Source: Lewinella cohaerens DSM 23179
GTDB taxonomy: Bacteria > Bacteroidota > Bacteroidia > Chitinophagales > Saprospiraceae
Assembly: GCF_000379805.1 (NCBI RefSeq)
Contig: NZ_KB903576.1
Location: forward strand, 200,584 to 242,513
Reading direction: 5' to 3'
Length of the DNA stretch: 41,930 nucleotides
A program made the translations under genes and the position numbers. Positions 1-8,610 of this stretch are shown here, piece by piece (position 1 is the first letter of the stretch; each line of letters starts with the position of its first letter). The notes under the pieces are model-generated. The model made no database searches and had not been told where the DNA came from. It was given only the letters and a program-made list of their open reading frames with translations.

Positions 1-21
1 TTCACCTCGTAACTAACTTTT

Positions 22-453
22 ATGAGATTGCTTCTATTGCTCTTCTTTACCCTATTAGCTGTAGGGGGGAATGCTGTGTACGGCCAGTCAATGCCTGTTG
101 ATACAGCAGGTTTCCAGACGTTTACTCATCAATCTGGAGATACGACCTACTTGATGAAGCAATATTTTATGTGCTTTTTAAAGGTAGGCCCTCGTCGTGA
201 TCAGGACGAAGCGACTGCTGCAAAAATCCAAGAGGGACACCTCGCCCATTTGGCAGCGTTAGGGGAACAACGAAAAATCTGTTTAGCTGGGCCTTTTGCG
301 GATGATAGCGGTATTCAGGGGGTGGTCATTTATTCCACACCCACCTATGAAGAGGCCGCTAGCTTGGCCAATCAGGACCCGGCTGTGCTTGCCGGGCGAC
401 TCGTCGTAGAGATACATCCCTTTTGGGCCGCAGTAGGTGCGCAGTTGTTTTGA
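22..453 (+). CDS. Secreted YCII-domain protein
   Basis: A 143 aa protein. Residues 1-21 look like a Sec signal peptide (basic start, Leu/Phe-rich core, small residues before GQS). Residues 46-140 fit the YCII (YciI-like) fold: GHLAHLAAL near residue 73, the LAGPFADD motif, a VVIYSTPTYEEA strand-helix and a GRLVVEIHPFW end. The conserved His and Asp of the family are both present. YCII proteins form small ferredoxin-like dimers; most have no defined reaction, and a few relatives are dehalogenase- or lyase-like. Export is less usual for the family, which is mostly cytoplasmic. Only 21 bases precede the ATG, so its promoter and upstream partners are outside the window. Family call is firm, substrate unknown. 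Confidence 0.85.
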   Translation: MRLLLLLFFTLLAVGGNAVYGQSMPVDTAGFQTFTHQSGDTTYLMKQYFMCFLKVGPRRDQDEATAAKIQEGHLAHLAALGEQRKICLAGPFADDSGIQGVVIYSTPTYEEAASLANQDPAVLAGRLVVEIHPFWAAVGAQLF

Positions 454-913
454 TCTCTCGTCGATTTTCTACGTATGGATAAATATTTTTATAATAATAT
501 TTTACATATAACAACATTTACCTTATATTGCCTTCAGACATTAAGTAATACCACATCATCTTTCACCCATCTGCACTACCGTGCGTCTGACTTTCCCAAG
601 GAATGAGCTTTGCTCATTGTATTTCGCGTAAGAACAACAAACACACTCCCACACCACTGGTGTAGTTGAGACAATTGTCTCTGCTCGCCAGGTTTGTTAT
701 CAACACTATTTACAACACATCTTTGTTTGAAGTACCTGAAATCGTACTGTCCTTCGGAGCAGTTCTGTTTCTAATGTATTTCCTACATCTGTCTACCTAA
801 AATGATGATTTATGATTGACTTGTTATCCGTAGCGATAACAGGGTGACTTTGTATTGAACACTATCAACAGCACAAGGCGACTTTTCGATTTTGCACATG
901 AAAAGAAATTACT
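454..913. other. 460 bp spacer rich in short stem-loops
   Basis: I see no credible ORF here. The left part (480-545) is AT-rich. Then come several short perfect inverted repeats: 602-618 (AATGAGC, loop TTT), 651-663 (ACACCACTGGTGT), 668-681 (GAGACAATTGTCTC), 746-763 (a stem around a TTCG loop) and 823-840 (GTTATC...GATAAC). This density suggests a structured 5' leader or a small RNA in front of the metalloprotease gene, but no known riboswitch was recognised. Confidence 0.4.
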
Positions 914-3811
914 ATGAGAAGCCTGACTTGTGCCTACAAGCTTTTATTTCTATTGTTTTTGGGCCTTCCTTTTGTTGTAACAGGACAAGCCTCGGAGCGC
1001 TTTGTTGGAGAGGATGTAACTTTTGAGGTTGCGGAGTTGAACCAATATTTCAGTGAGTATCAACTCATACGTCTTCCTGTCAAGGAGATCAATGATTATG
1101 TCCATACCATTGGGGGAAGCCTCCAAATGGATTGGTGCTTTCCTGATGGGATGAATTGGCCATTGCATTTGGAGCCTGCTCCTGTGCGTGCTCCGACCTT
1201 CTCTTTGGCATTGATAACACCTCGGGGGAAGCGCGAGGAAAAGCTGCGTGATGACCGTGTTAATACCTTCAAAGGAGTACTTGATGGCAAGGATATTCGA
1301 CTTACCATTAACGACGACTTCATCTACGGTTATGTACGCACCGGCGATGAGGAGTGGTACATTGAGCCTCTCAAGCGTTTTGTGGATAATGCAGCATCCA
1401 ATACTTATCTTCTATATCGGACCAGGGACGTTTTGCCCCAATCAAACCTTCGTTGCGGCCAGACGGAAACAGCTCGTGTAACTAGCGAATCAGCAGGTGG
1501 CGCGCGGGGCGGTTGCCTGGAGGTCGATTTAGCTGTTGCGGCAGATTATTCCATGTTTGAACATTATGGTTCTGCAGGTGGTGTATTGGCCCATTTGGAA
1601 GGGGTCTTGAATAATGTCAATGGTAACTTTGATGATGATTTTTCACAAGGACTTTTCTTTCGTATGTCGGAACTGGTGATGCCAATCGTGGAGAGTAGTG
1701 ACCCTTGGTACAGCGGAGAAGATGCACTACAATTGTTAGAAAGCTTTAAGGAATGGGGCCACGGAGGTGGCTTTCAGAGCGATTTTGATTTAGGCCAATT
1801 CTGGTCGCGCCGTAATTATCAGAGTCAAGGTAGTGGCAGCGTAATCGGCCTTTCCTACGTGGGGACATTCTGTAGTGAAAATGGATATCATATTTTAGAA
1901 GATTTCACCGGTAGTGCGGGTTACATACGGGTAATGACAGCTCATGAAATTGGACACAATTTTGGCTGTAGCCACAATTACAACGGGACTCAACTTGAGT
2001 GCTATAGTAATAATCGGCCTCCCTATATCATGGACCCCATCGTGAACCTGGCGACAGAATGGTCGCGTGGTATTTGGGGCTTTTGCGAGACAAATTCGGT
2101 GAATGTTATCGATAACTATCTGGCTGCAGATGATTGCCTGACTGCTTGTTCGCCGATTTGTGAAACGGTGAATGACTTGATCGCTACGCTTGATGCTTCG
2201 GAGCCGGCACTTGGTCTTGATTGGTCTGGAGAAGAAGCCGGCGCGTGGAAAGTATTGTTAACGAATACAGCATCTGGAAAAACGGACACCTTCCTTTGTG
2301 CTGAACCTTCCATCTTGTTAACCGAAGAAATAGATTTATGTACCGTCTATCGTGCACGGGTGATGACGGTTTGTAGTGAAAACACAGTTAGCTCAAGTGT
2401 CTTGATTGATTTCAATACAGAAAACACTTCCAAGCTGAACCTGGAGGCTGTTCGTACCTCTAATTGTGAACTTGCCAGTAGCACTTACACCCTTGATTTG
2501 ACGGTCAGTTTTGAGACTGCTCACGAAGAAGGTTTTACGGTTCAGGTGGGCGAACAAAGCTATCCGCAAATTTATGGAACGAGCCCTCAGCAGGTGAGTA
2601 TTCAGCATTTGCCGGTCACAGAAGCACCAAGTGTAATGGTAAAAGTTATCCCTAATAGCAATGGCTACTTGTCTTGTGGGCAGGTGGCCAAGTACCGAGC
2701 GCCTGCCCCAGCGTGCAGGATAGTGGTGGAAGAAAATTTTGATGATTGTAGTCTGCCAGTAGGGTGGCAGTATGAGTCGGCATATTTATCGGGTGCTCAA
2801 TGGTTGATTGGCGACTCTACCCGGGAGGTATCCAACTTTGGTGGAGTGCAGAATACGATTAACGGCAGTTGTATGCTGTATTTTGATGATGACCTATTAG
2901 GTCCTTTTGCGGAAAATACGGGAGCCACGTATTTATACTCTGCGGTTTATGATTTCGCGGATTACGAATCAGTTGAGCTTTCGCTGGTTTATAACTTTAA
3001 TGCATTTTACTCTCACCCTTATTCTGCATTTACGATTGATGTTTATAATGGCGAAAGCTGGGTAAATGTCCTTACGGATGAAACGACCAGCGGATGTTGG
3101 CCTAGTGATGCTTGGGGAGTAGCTTGTTTGACGTCTTACCTCAGCGATTTGAGTCCGTTTGCCAATGCTGATTTCCAAATTCGCTTTGGTTATCGGGATG
3201 GCGGCCAATGGGCGGAATTTGTAGCAATGGATGACTTTCGTTTAGATGCGATCAAGCGTTCGTCGATCCTGCCCGTAGAGTGGGGGACGTTTACGGCAAA
3301 ACCTCTAGCTAAAGAAGCTCGTCTGGATTGGACGACAGTACAAGAATTTAATAATGAAGGATTTTACATCGAGCGCTCCGGTGATGGTCGAGATTTTTAT
3401 GACCTGGCTTTTGTAGCCAGTATTGGCGACCATTACGAGTTACAATCATATTTCCATTTTGATACCCGTCCTCTGCCTGGTACCAGCTATTACCGCCTGC
3501 GACAGGAGGATCTTGATGGCAGCTTTACTTACAGCGATGTAAGAGAGGTTACCCTTCTTGACCTTACAACTGACTGGGAGGTTTACCCTAATCCGGTAGG
3601 CCATGATGGTCAACTGCAGGTGAGTTGGTTGCAGGTGGAGGACTATTTTACTGATTTTGAGTTGCTCTCGGCTACTGGGCAGGTGGTTCGACGATTTGAG
3701 GTAAACGCGAGCCCAGGGTGGGTTTCTGACCGTATTGATCTCTCTGGGGTGCCATTAGGTGTTTATTTTTTACGCCATCAAGATGGGAGCGTAAAACGAA
3801 TCGTTATTTAA
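914..3811 (+). CDS. Secreted M12B (reprolysin-like) zinc metalloprotease with T9SS sorting domain
   Basis: A 965 aa exported endopeptidase. It has a signal peptide at 1-26, a propeptide-like region at about 27-195 and a catalytic domain at about 200-412. The zinc site HEIGHNFGCSH lies at residues 344-354 (H344, E345, H348, H354), and a downstream IMDP at about 374 is the likely Met-turn. A Cys-rich fibronectin-III-like segment follows at about 412-500, a jelly-roll/MAM-like region beginning ENFDDCSLP at about 612-790, then the Bacteroidota VEWGTFTA...YYRLRQEDLDG module. The C-terminus (about 888-965, VYPNPVG ... GVYFLRHQDG) is a type A T9SS sorting domain, so the protein should be moved across the outer membrane and released or attached at the surface. 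It is transcribed alone after a long hairpin-rich leader. The peptidase call is strong; targets are unknown. Confidence 0.92.
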   Translation: MRSLTCAYKLLFLLFLGLPFVVTGQASERFVGEDVTFEVAELNQYFSEYQLIRLPVKEINDYVHTIGGSLQMDWCFPDGMNWPLHLEPAPVRAPTFSLALITPRGKREEKLRDDRVNTFKGVLDGKDIRLTINDDFIYGYVRTGDEEWYIEPLKRFVDNAASNTYLLYRTRDVLPQSNLRCGQTETARVTSESAGGARGGCLEVDLAVAADYSMFEHYGSAGGVLAHLEGVLNNVNGNFDDDFSQGLFFRMSELVMPIVESSDPWYSGEDALQLLESFKEWGHGGGFQSDFDLGQFWSRRNYQSQGSGSVIGLSYVGTFCSENGYHILEDFTGSAGYIRVMTAHEIGHNFGCSHNYNGTQLECYSNNRPPYIMDPIVNLATEWSRGIWGFCETNSVNVIDNYLAADDCLTACSPICETVNDLIATLDASEPALGLDWSGEEAGAWKVLLTNTASGKTDTFLCAEPSILLTEEIDLCTVYRARVMTVCSENTVSSSVLIDFNTENTSKLNLEAVRTSNCELASSTYTLDLTVSFETAHEEGFTVQVGEQSYPQIYGTSPQQVSIQHLPVTEAPSVMVKVIPNSNGYLSCGQVAKYRAPAPACRIVVEENFDDCSLPVGWQYESAYLSGAQWLIGDSTREVSNFGGVQNTINGSCMLYFDDDLLGPFAENTGATYLYSAVYDFADYESVELSLVYNFNAFYSHPYSAFTIDVYNGESWVNVLTDETTSGCWPSDAWGVACLTSYLSDLSPFANADFQIRFGYRDGGQWAEFVAMDDFRLDAIKRSSILPVEWGTFTAKPLAKEARLDWTTVQEFNNEGFYIERSGDGRDFYDLAFVASIGDHYELQSYFHFDTRPLPGTSYYRLRQEDLDGSFTYSDVREVTLLDLTTDWEVYPNPVGHDGQLQVSWLQVEDYFTDFELLSATGQVVRRFEVNASPGWVSDRIDLSGVPLGVYFLRHQDGSVKRIVI

Positions 3812-3815
3812 CTCT

Positions 3816-3963
3816 CTGAGCTGTTTTTTCTCAGCGCGTAAGGCGGAGCCTGGAGCGCGCCGGACGGAGGAGGAGGACGAGCTGGTGAAGTGGTAGTGTG
3901 ACGCGCAGCAAAACACTAAGAACGGAACAAGCGGTAGCGCCCCGCCGATAGCGGGGCCGCTAC
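3816..3963. repeat. GC-rich spacer with a 12 bp bulged hairpin between convergent genes
   Basis: The protease and MFS genes converge here. The spacer opens with a small hairpin (CTGAG 3816-3820 / CTCAG 3830-3834). It continues as a G-rich stretch, clearly richer in GC than its neighbours, and ends in a strong stem: 3934-3945 pairs with 3951-3963 around a 5-base loop with one bulged C. No U-run follows, so it is a stabiliser or dispersed repeat element at least as much as a terminator. Confidence 0.5.
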
Positions 3964-3997
3964 GGCCCATAATTATACCCGTTGCTAAGTGATATTT

Positions 3998-5221
3998 TTA
4001 GGCAGCTTTTTCTTTATCCGTTAGGTTTTTCAAAACGAAGAGCATAACGAAGAGGATGGCCATCGGGATGAGGGTGTAGCTAAAGGCCGTTTCTGCCCCG
4101 ACTTCCTTAAACAGAATGCCGATTAGGCGAGAACCCAATGTGCCACCAATGGCAGAGAAGATGATGATGAGGCCCGACATAGGGCTGTGTAGTTTTTTGG
4201 GCAAGGCGCTGAGTACCACCGAATTCAGTAAGGGGTAAATGGGGGCAATGAATAAACCGACTAAGGGAAATGCGTAGCCAATAGCTGGAATATCTGCGAG
4301 GGTTTCGACGATACCAATATCAGCGCTTACGGCCCTGGGTAATACAAAATATACCATGGCCATAGCGCCAATTAAGCACCCGCTAAGGACAATAATCCAG
4401 GATACGCGCTGGGTCAATACACCTGCCATGATGCGACCAATACCCAAGGAAATAGCAAGGATACTGGCCATGATAATGGCGAGGTTTTCGGGCAGCTCGA
4501 GGACACGGTTGTTGAAGGTAGGTAGCCAAGTCATAATGCCTTGCTCAATCATGACGAAGAGGAAGGCACTGATGACGAAAACGATGACCAGTAAGCGACT
4601 GATCAACCGAAACATGGCCATGAAGTCTTCCTTTATATCAGCGCCGGGTATTTCGTAATTATCGTCAAACTTAGCGAAGTACAAAAAGAGAAAAGAGAGG
4701 ATGGAAAGTCCGGCCAATAGCCAATAGACATTGAGCCATGCGTTGGGCTGGCCCTCGGTATTGAAGGCCGGGAAGAGGAAATACGCTAGTGCGATACCAA
4801 ACATGAACACCCCTTCGATATTGCTCATGAGGCTGTTGTGTGCTTTCTCTCCGTCGGTGACTAGGCCAATAACGGAATAGACGGATACTTTGATAAGTGC
4901 AAAGGATACCCCCACGGAGGCGAAGAGCATCTTGGCCGACCAGAAAGAGTTACCGAAATACATGCTGATACAAGCTACTGTAACGATGGCCAAGGCCGCT
5001 AGCATAGCTTTTTTGTAGCCGATTCGGGGCAGGAACGATGCTACCAGGAAGGAGACGATAGCGATGGGTAGGTCTTTGAACAGTTCTAAAGTGCTGGCGG
5101 CTACCTCATCAACGCCATAGACATTTTGGGATTTAAGAATTACGATGCCTACACTATTGAGGAGGATGGCGAAAACAAAATAATTGATGAAAAGCGACAG
5201 TTTGATGGCCTTGTCTTGCAT
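3998..5221 (-). CDS. MFS transporter
   Basis: A 407 aa integral membrane protein with about 11-12 hydrophobic segments spread evenly over its length, the size and layout of a 12-helix major facilitator. The N-terminal half shows the loop LPRIGYKKAM, a version of the loop 2-3 basic signature; the second half starts near residue 200 after the charged cytoplasmic loop FDDNYEIPGADIKEDF. The gene starts at an ATG and stands alone on the minus strand, tail-to-tail with the metalloprotease. Substrate cannot be told from sequence. It resembles the sugar-permease type of MFS more than the drug pumps, which is an impression rather than a test. Confidence 0.85.
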   Translation of the reverse strand: MQDKAIKLSLFINYFVFAILLNSVGIVILKSQNVYGVDEVAASTLELFKDLPIAIVSFLVASFLPRIGYKKAMLAALAIVTVACISMYFGNSFWSAKMLFASVGVSFALIKVSVYSVIGLVTDGEKAHNSLMSNIEGVFMFGIALAYFLFPAFNTEGQPNAWLNVYWLLAGLSILSFLFLYFAKFDDNYEIPGADIKEDFMAMFRLISRLLVIVFVISAFLFVMIEQGIMTWLPTFNNRVLELPENLAIIMASILAISLGIGRIMAGVLTQRVSWIIVLSGCLIGAMAMVYFVLPRAVSADIGIVETLADIPAIGYAFPLVGLFIAPIYPLLNSVVLSALPKKLHSPMSGLIIIFSAIGGTLGSRLIGILFKEVGAETAFSYTLIPMAILFVMLFVLKNLTDKEKAA

Positions 5222-5514
5222 GTGGTGGATTGTTTGTAGTGGTCGTCGTTTTGTAAACAGTGGCTTAAGATAGGATTTTCTGTTTATTCGGTATATTTCG
5301 GGCTGTTCTTACTTTTTTTGAACCACCAAAGGCACTTCAGTTTTTTAGATTAAACCACTTAAGGACACCAAAGTGTTTTTTTGAACCATGTAAGGAAATA
5401 GAAGGGATTATAAGAGGTTGGCTTAACGGGGTGAATTCAAGGATTTACCCAACGTGAGGGGAGGTGAACCACCAACGGCACTGAATAGAGCGTTTTTTTT
5501 ACAAACAATATAAG
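5222..5514. repeat. Intergenic spacer with four degenerate copies of an AACCAC-AAGGCAC phrase
   Basis: This divergent spacer holds repeated short phrases on the plus strand: AACCACCAAAGGCACTTCAG at 5321-5340, AACCACTTAAGGACACCAAAG from 5353, a shortened AACCATGTAAGGAAAT from 5384, and AACCACCAACGGCACTGAA at 5468-5485. Each is preceded by a T-rich tract or a TTGA/GTGA. The copies are imperfect and unevenly spaced, so this is not a tandem array or CRISPR. It must also carry the promoters for both flanking genes. Confidence 0.55.
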
Positions 5515-5958
5515 ATGATGAAACAGGTTGATTTTTTATATCGGTTTATGGCCATTTTAATGGTGCTTTTCGCACCTTTCGGAGCTGTGCTGGCGCAGGA
5601 GCGGGCTGTTTTTGAGGCTGAATCTGCTCGTTTTCGGGCCCAGGTAGAAAAGGATGGTCTCGCTTTGCAGACGATGCTGGACGATGACCTGTATTACCTG
5701 CATTCGAACGGTTTAGTTGAAAGTAAGCAGGATTTTATCACCAGCGTAACGGGCGGTAAAATTGTCTACAGTGAAATGATGGCTACGGAGCATCGTCTTC
5801 GGAGGTATGGTAAAACAGCCATTTTGTATGGCTTGTTGATCGTACGAGGAATGTATGAGGGAGAACCTTTTGATATACGCTTGTACTATACCTCGGTATA
5901 TCGGAAGAAGAGAGGGAAGTGGTTGTTGATGAACTGGCAGTCGACGAAAAAGCCTTAG
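5515..5958 (+). CDS. Secreted NTF2-like (DUF4440/SnoaL-like) protein
   Basis: A 147 aa protein starting at a double ATG. Residues 1-27 form a signal peptide ending in AVLAQE. The mature part fits the cone-shaped NTF2-like fold of the DUF4440 family: an N-terminal helix with FRAQVEKDGLALQTMLDDDLYYLHSNG, the SKQDFITSVTGGKIVYSEM hairpin, and C-terminal strands ending YTSVYRKKRGKWLLMNWQST. The family usually binds a small ligand or acts as a simple isomerase/dehydratase, and most members are uncharacterised. It stands alone between repeat-rich spacers. Function is not predicted beyond the fold. Confidence 0.82.
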   Translation: MMKQVDFLYRFMAILMVLFAPFGAVLAQERAVFEAESARFRAQVEKDGLALQTMLDDDLYYLHSNGLVESKQDFITSVTGGKIVYSEMMATEHRLRRYGKTAILYGLLIVRGMYEGEPFDIRLYYTSVYRKKRGKWLLMNWQSTKKP

Positions 5959-6326
5959 AAGAGTGTAAAAGTTGGTAGGTGTAAAGGTGTAAAAGTTAAT
6001 TTGACCTTCCTTTATGGTCTGTTTTTTTGTATTTCGTTTCGCCTCCTTCGGTCGCTGTAGGCTTGCCGCAGGCGATGCACCCCAAACCTCCCTTTCCAGG
6101 AATGGGGCTTTTTTATTGGATTTAAGGCGGGTTTTTACTTGCTGAGGCGGCCATATTAAGAGGAAGGAAGGCTTGATGCACGTGGTTGTTTTGGTGGTTT
6201 AATCTACCGTTAAATTCGTGAATTTAACTTATAGAGGTGGCCTTGGGAAGCTACCAAGTTTCAGGGATCGGAGGCTACTAGCGGAACCAACCAACCATGA
6301 CCATCTAACAATCAACCATCTAACCA
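5959..6326. other. 368 bp convergent spacer with simple repeats
   Basis: No ORF is supported. Just after the stop codon of the 5515 gene comes a run of GTGTAAAAG/GGTGTAAAGG units (about 5963-5999). A compact GC-rich stretch at 6048-6083 precedes a terminator-like hairpin at 6080-6114. Near the end, 6285-6328 is a string of AACCA(A/T)C units (AACCAACCAACCATGACC, then two CAACCATCTAAC-type units) that runs into the stop codon of the NADH dehydrogenase. Confidence 0.5.
6080..6114 (+). terminator. Terminator-like hairpin after the DUF4440-like gene
   Basis: CCCCA (6080-6084) pairs with TGGGG (6103-6107). An inner CCT/AGG stem is separated by an AA/AA internal loop, and CTTTTTT follows. The arrangement fits a rho-independent terminator, although it lies about 120 bases after the stop codon. 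Confidence 0.45.
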
Positions 6327-7607
6327 TTATTTATCTTTTGCTTTCGCTCGGATGATCAACCTGAGGCCTTGGTCGTAGGTGAGGTAGTTCCATACCCAGT
6401 TGAGGAAGACGAATAGCTTGTTTTTGGTGCCTAGGATAGCAAATAAATGAACCAGCAGCCAGACGGTCCATGCTGGGAAGCCTTGGAAGCTGAGCTTGGG
6501 TAGGTCTACCACGGCGCGGTTGCGGCCGACGGTAGCCATGGAGCCTTTGTCGTTGTAAACAAAAGGTTTCCATTTTTGGCCTTTGAGCTGTCGTTTGAGG
6601 TTTTGAGCGAGGTTGATACCCTGTTGGATAGCGACTTGAGCGACTTGAGGGTGCCCTTGTGGAAAGGCTTCTTCCTCCATGTAGGCGATGTCGCCAATGG
6701 CGTAAATGTTGGTGGTGTCTTTGACTTTGGAGAAACGATCAACCTCTAGTCGGCGACCATACGTGAGCGCGCTTTCGGGGAGTCCAGGGATGCTGTTGCC
6801 TTGGATACCTGCTGCCCAAATTACCTTATTACTTCGGATTTTCTCGCCATCGCTGAGGTAGGCATATTCGCCGTCGTAATTATTAACGCGGGTATTGAGG
6901 CGAACTTCTACGCCCAAGTCTTTGAGGTAGGCCAGCGATTTTTCGGAAGATTCTTCCGACATGCCTTTCAATAATTGCGGGGCACTTTGGATGAGGTAAA
7001 TGTCTATCTCGTCGCAATTGAGCTCGGGATAGTCTTTGGGCATGATGTACTTTTTCATCTCAGCCAGTGCTCCAGCCAGCTCTACGCCCGTAGGCCCTCC
7101 GCCTACGATGACAATATCAATATAGCCTTGACGCTCGTCGTAGTCGATGGTTGTAAGTGCCTTTTCGTAATCAGACAAAATAGAATTGCGTAAGTAAAGT
7201 GCTTCACTTACGGACTTCATGGAGAGGGTGTTGCGTTCTACTTCTTCGTTGCCGTAATAGTTGGTGTCTGCGCCAATACCAATGAGAAGGTGGTCGAAGT
7301 TGCAGTGGCCGAGAGAGGTGATGACTTGGTTTTTTTCGGGATCAATAGAAAGCACTTCGGTAACTCGAATGAACACATTGTTGCGTCGGCGAAAAAGCTT
7401 CCGGAAAGGGAATGCAATAGAACTAGGTTCTAGCCCGGCCATGGCTACCTGATAAAACAAGGGCTGAAACTGGTGGAAATTATTTTTGTCTAAAAGAACG
7501 ACCTGGTAGTTGGCTTTGGCAAGTTGACGTGCAGCGGCTAGACCGGCAAACCCGCCACCAATGATGACAACGCGTTCCTGAGTACTTTCGGGGATATTGA
7601 TTTTCAT
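6327..7607 (-). CDS. ndh: Type II NADH dehydrogenase (NDH-2)
   Basis: A 426 aa single-subunit flavoenzyme that oxidises NADH and reduces quinone at the inner face of the cytoplasmic membrane without pumping protons. The FAD-binding Rossmann motif GGGFAG is at residues 17-22, followed by LLDKNNFHQFQPL at 39-50, a hallmark of NDH-2. The NADH-binding motif GGGPTG is at 169-174, and the second FAD contact AIGDIA lies near 305. The C-terminal 60 residues (WTVWLLVHLFAILG ... LNWVWNYLTYDQG) are aromatic and hydrophobic and give the membrane/quinone attachment of the family. Length is typical. It lies 9 bp after the deoxynucleoside kinase and is probably cotranscribed with it. Confidence 0.93.
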   Translation of the reverse strand: MKINIPESTQERVVIIGGGFAGLAAARQLAKANYQVVLLDKNNFHQFQPLFYQVAMAGLEPSSIAFPFRKLFRRRNNVFIRVTEVLSIDPEKNQVITSLGHCNFDHLLIGIGADTNYYGNEEVERNTLSMKSVSEALYLRNSILSDYEKALTTIDYDERQGYIDIVIVGGGPTGVELAGALAEMKKYIMPKDYPELNCDEIDIYLIQSAPQLLKGMSEESSEKSLAYLKDLGVEVRLNTRVNNYDGEYAYLSDGEKIRSNKVIWAAGIQGNSIPGLPESALTYGRRLEVDRFSKVKDTTNIYAIGDIAYMEEEAFPQGHPQVAQVAIQQGINLAQNLKRQLKGQKWKPFVYNDKGSMATVGRNRAVVDLPKLSFQGFPAWTVWLLVHLFAILGTKNKLFVFLNWVWNYLTYDQGLRLIIRAKAKDK

Positions 7608-7616
7608 AGGTTAAGC

Positions 7617-8291
7617 CTAGTTCAGTTTTTTGGATAACAAATCCTCCGCTTTAAGCTGGTGCATACCTGTGGGGAAGGATTGCTGTAATAGTTGCACAAT
7701 CGACTGATAATGCTCAGGGTGTTGTACAAAGTCTATAGATTGAACATCTAGAATGACGATAGGGATGTCTTTAACCGTCCGAAAATAATCGAAATATGCC
7801 TGTTGGATTTTTAGCAAGTAGTTGGGGTCCATTTGTTGCTCGTAGTCGCGCCCTCGTTTTTTGATGTTTTCCATTAATTTCTCTACCGGTTGGTGCAAGT
7901 AAAGCAACAGATCAGGTTTGGGGAAATTGGTGCTCAGGATATTAAAGAGGCGCTGGAAGAGGCGAAATTCTTCGCTTTTGAGGGTATTTCGTGCGAAAAG
8001 GATGGTTTTTAGGAAGATATAGTCCGAGATGATACCTTTCTCGAACAATTGGGTTTGGCTCAATTCTTCCTGTAGTTGCTTGTGCCGTTCGGTCATAAAA
8101 AACAATTCGACGGGAAAAGCGTAGCGCTCGGGGTTTTCGTAAAAGAACGGCAAAAAGGGATTGTCCGCAAATTCTTCGAGGATAAGCCGCCGATTGAAGT
8201 CCTGCGCCAGCATGGTGGAAAGCGTAGTTTTGCCTGCGCCGATATTACCTTCAACAACAATAAAAGGGTGGGGGATAGCCGCTTCCTGCAT
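7617..8291 (-). CDS. Deoxynucleoside kinase
   Basis: A 224 aa kinase that phosphorylates deoxynucleosides (probably deoxyadenosine/deoxyguanosine) for dNTP salvage in the cytoplasm. The P-loop GNIGAGKTT is at residues 15-23. FPVELFFMTERHKQLQE is the substrate-pocket helix, with an E-R-H in place of the ERS seen in many relatives. The arginine-rich LID KKRGRDYEQ lies near 165. I chose the ATG at 8291: a TTG three codons upstream is also open but there is no reason to prefer it. It is the first gene of a two-gene unit with NDH-2. Family is clear; the preferred nucleoside is not. Confidence 0.88.
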   Translation of the reverse strand: MQEAAIPHPFIVVEGNIGAGKTTLSTMLAQDFNRRLILEEFADNPFLPFFYENPERYAFPVELFFMTERHKQLQEELSQTQLFEKGIISDYIFLKTILFARNTLKSEEFRLFQRLFNILSTNFPKPDLLLYLHQPVEKLMENIKKRGRDYEQQMDPNYLLKIQQAYFDYFRTVKDIPIVILDVQSIDFVQHPEHYQSIVQLLQQSFPTGMHQLKAEDLLSKKLN

Positions 8292-8610
8292 AGTGATCAA
8301 GACTTTCTAATGGTTGAGGGGCTAAGATCGTAAGTTTGGCAGGGAATGAGAAGTTTGTGGGCAGAAAATGATAACTTCGTTTTAATGAGCGTGCTCAAAA
8401 TTGGGTGTGTCGCGCAGGGGCATCCCGAAGAATCGAGTCTCTGCAATCTTTACGTGCAAATGGCCTGGTATAATTAGAAGGCTAATTACATGAATCATGA
8501 AGTTCTGCTCAATTTGGGAACATCAATCAATAAAACAATAAAAATGCAGGATAAATTTGTTAGATATATTTTGTGACGCTTTAAGGTGATTTAATTATAT
8601 AAGAAATAAC
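8292..8610. other. 319 bp divergent spacer
   Basis: No ORF is supported. Base composition drops from moderate GC near the kinase start to strongly AT-rich after about 8460. A small GAGC/GCTC hairpin is near 8387-8396. Promoters for the kinase and the lipoprotein must lie here, but no convincing TAnnTTTG box at a good distance was found. Confidence 0.35.

Noticed and set aside
3770-3970. Minus-strand open frame of 66 codons across the protease end and GC-rich spacer
   Set aside because: It overlaps the protease C-terminus, and its product is a compositional artefact of the GC-rich stretch.
5321-5485. Possible CRISPR-like array
   Set aside because: Repeats are short, degenerate and unequally spaced, with no constant spacers and no cas genes in the window.
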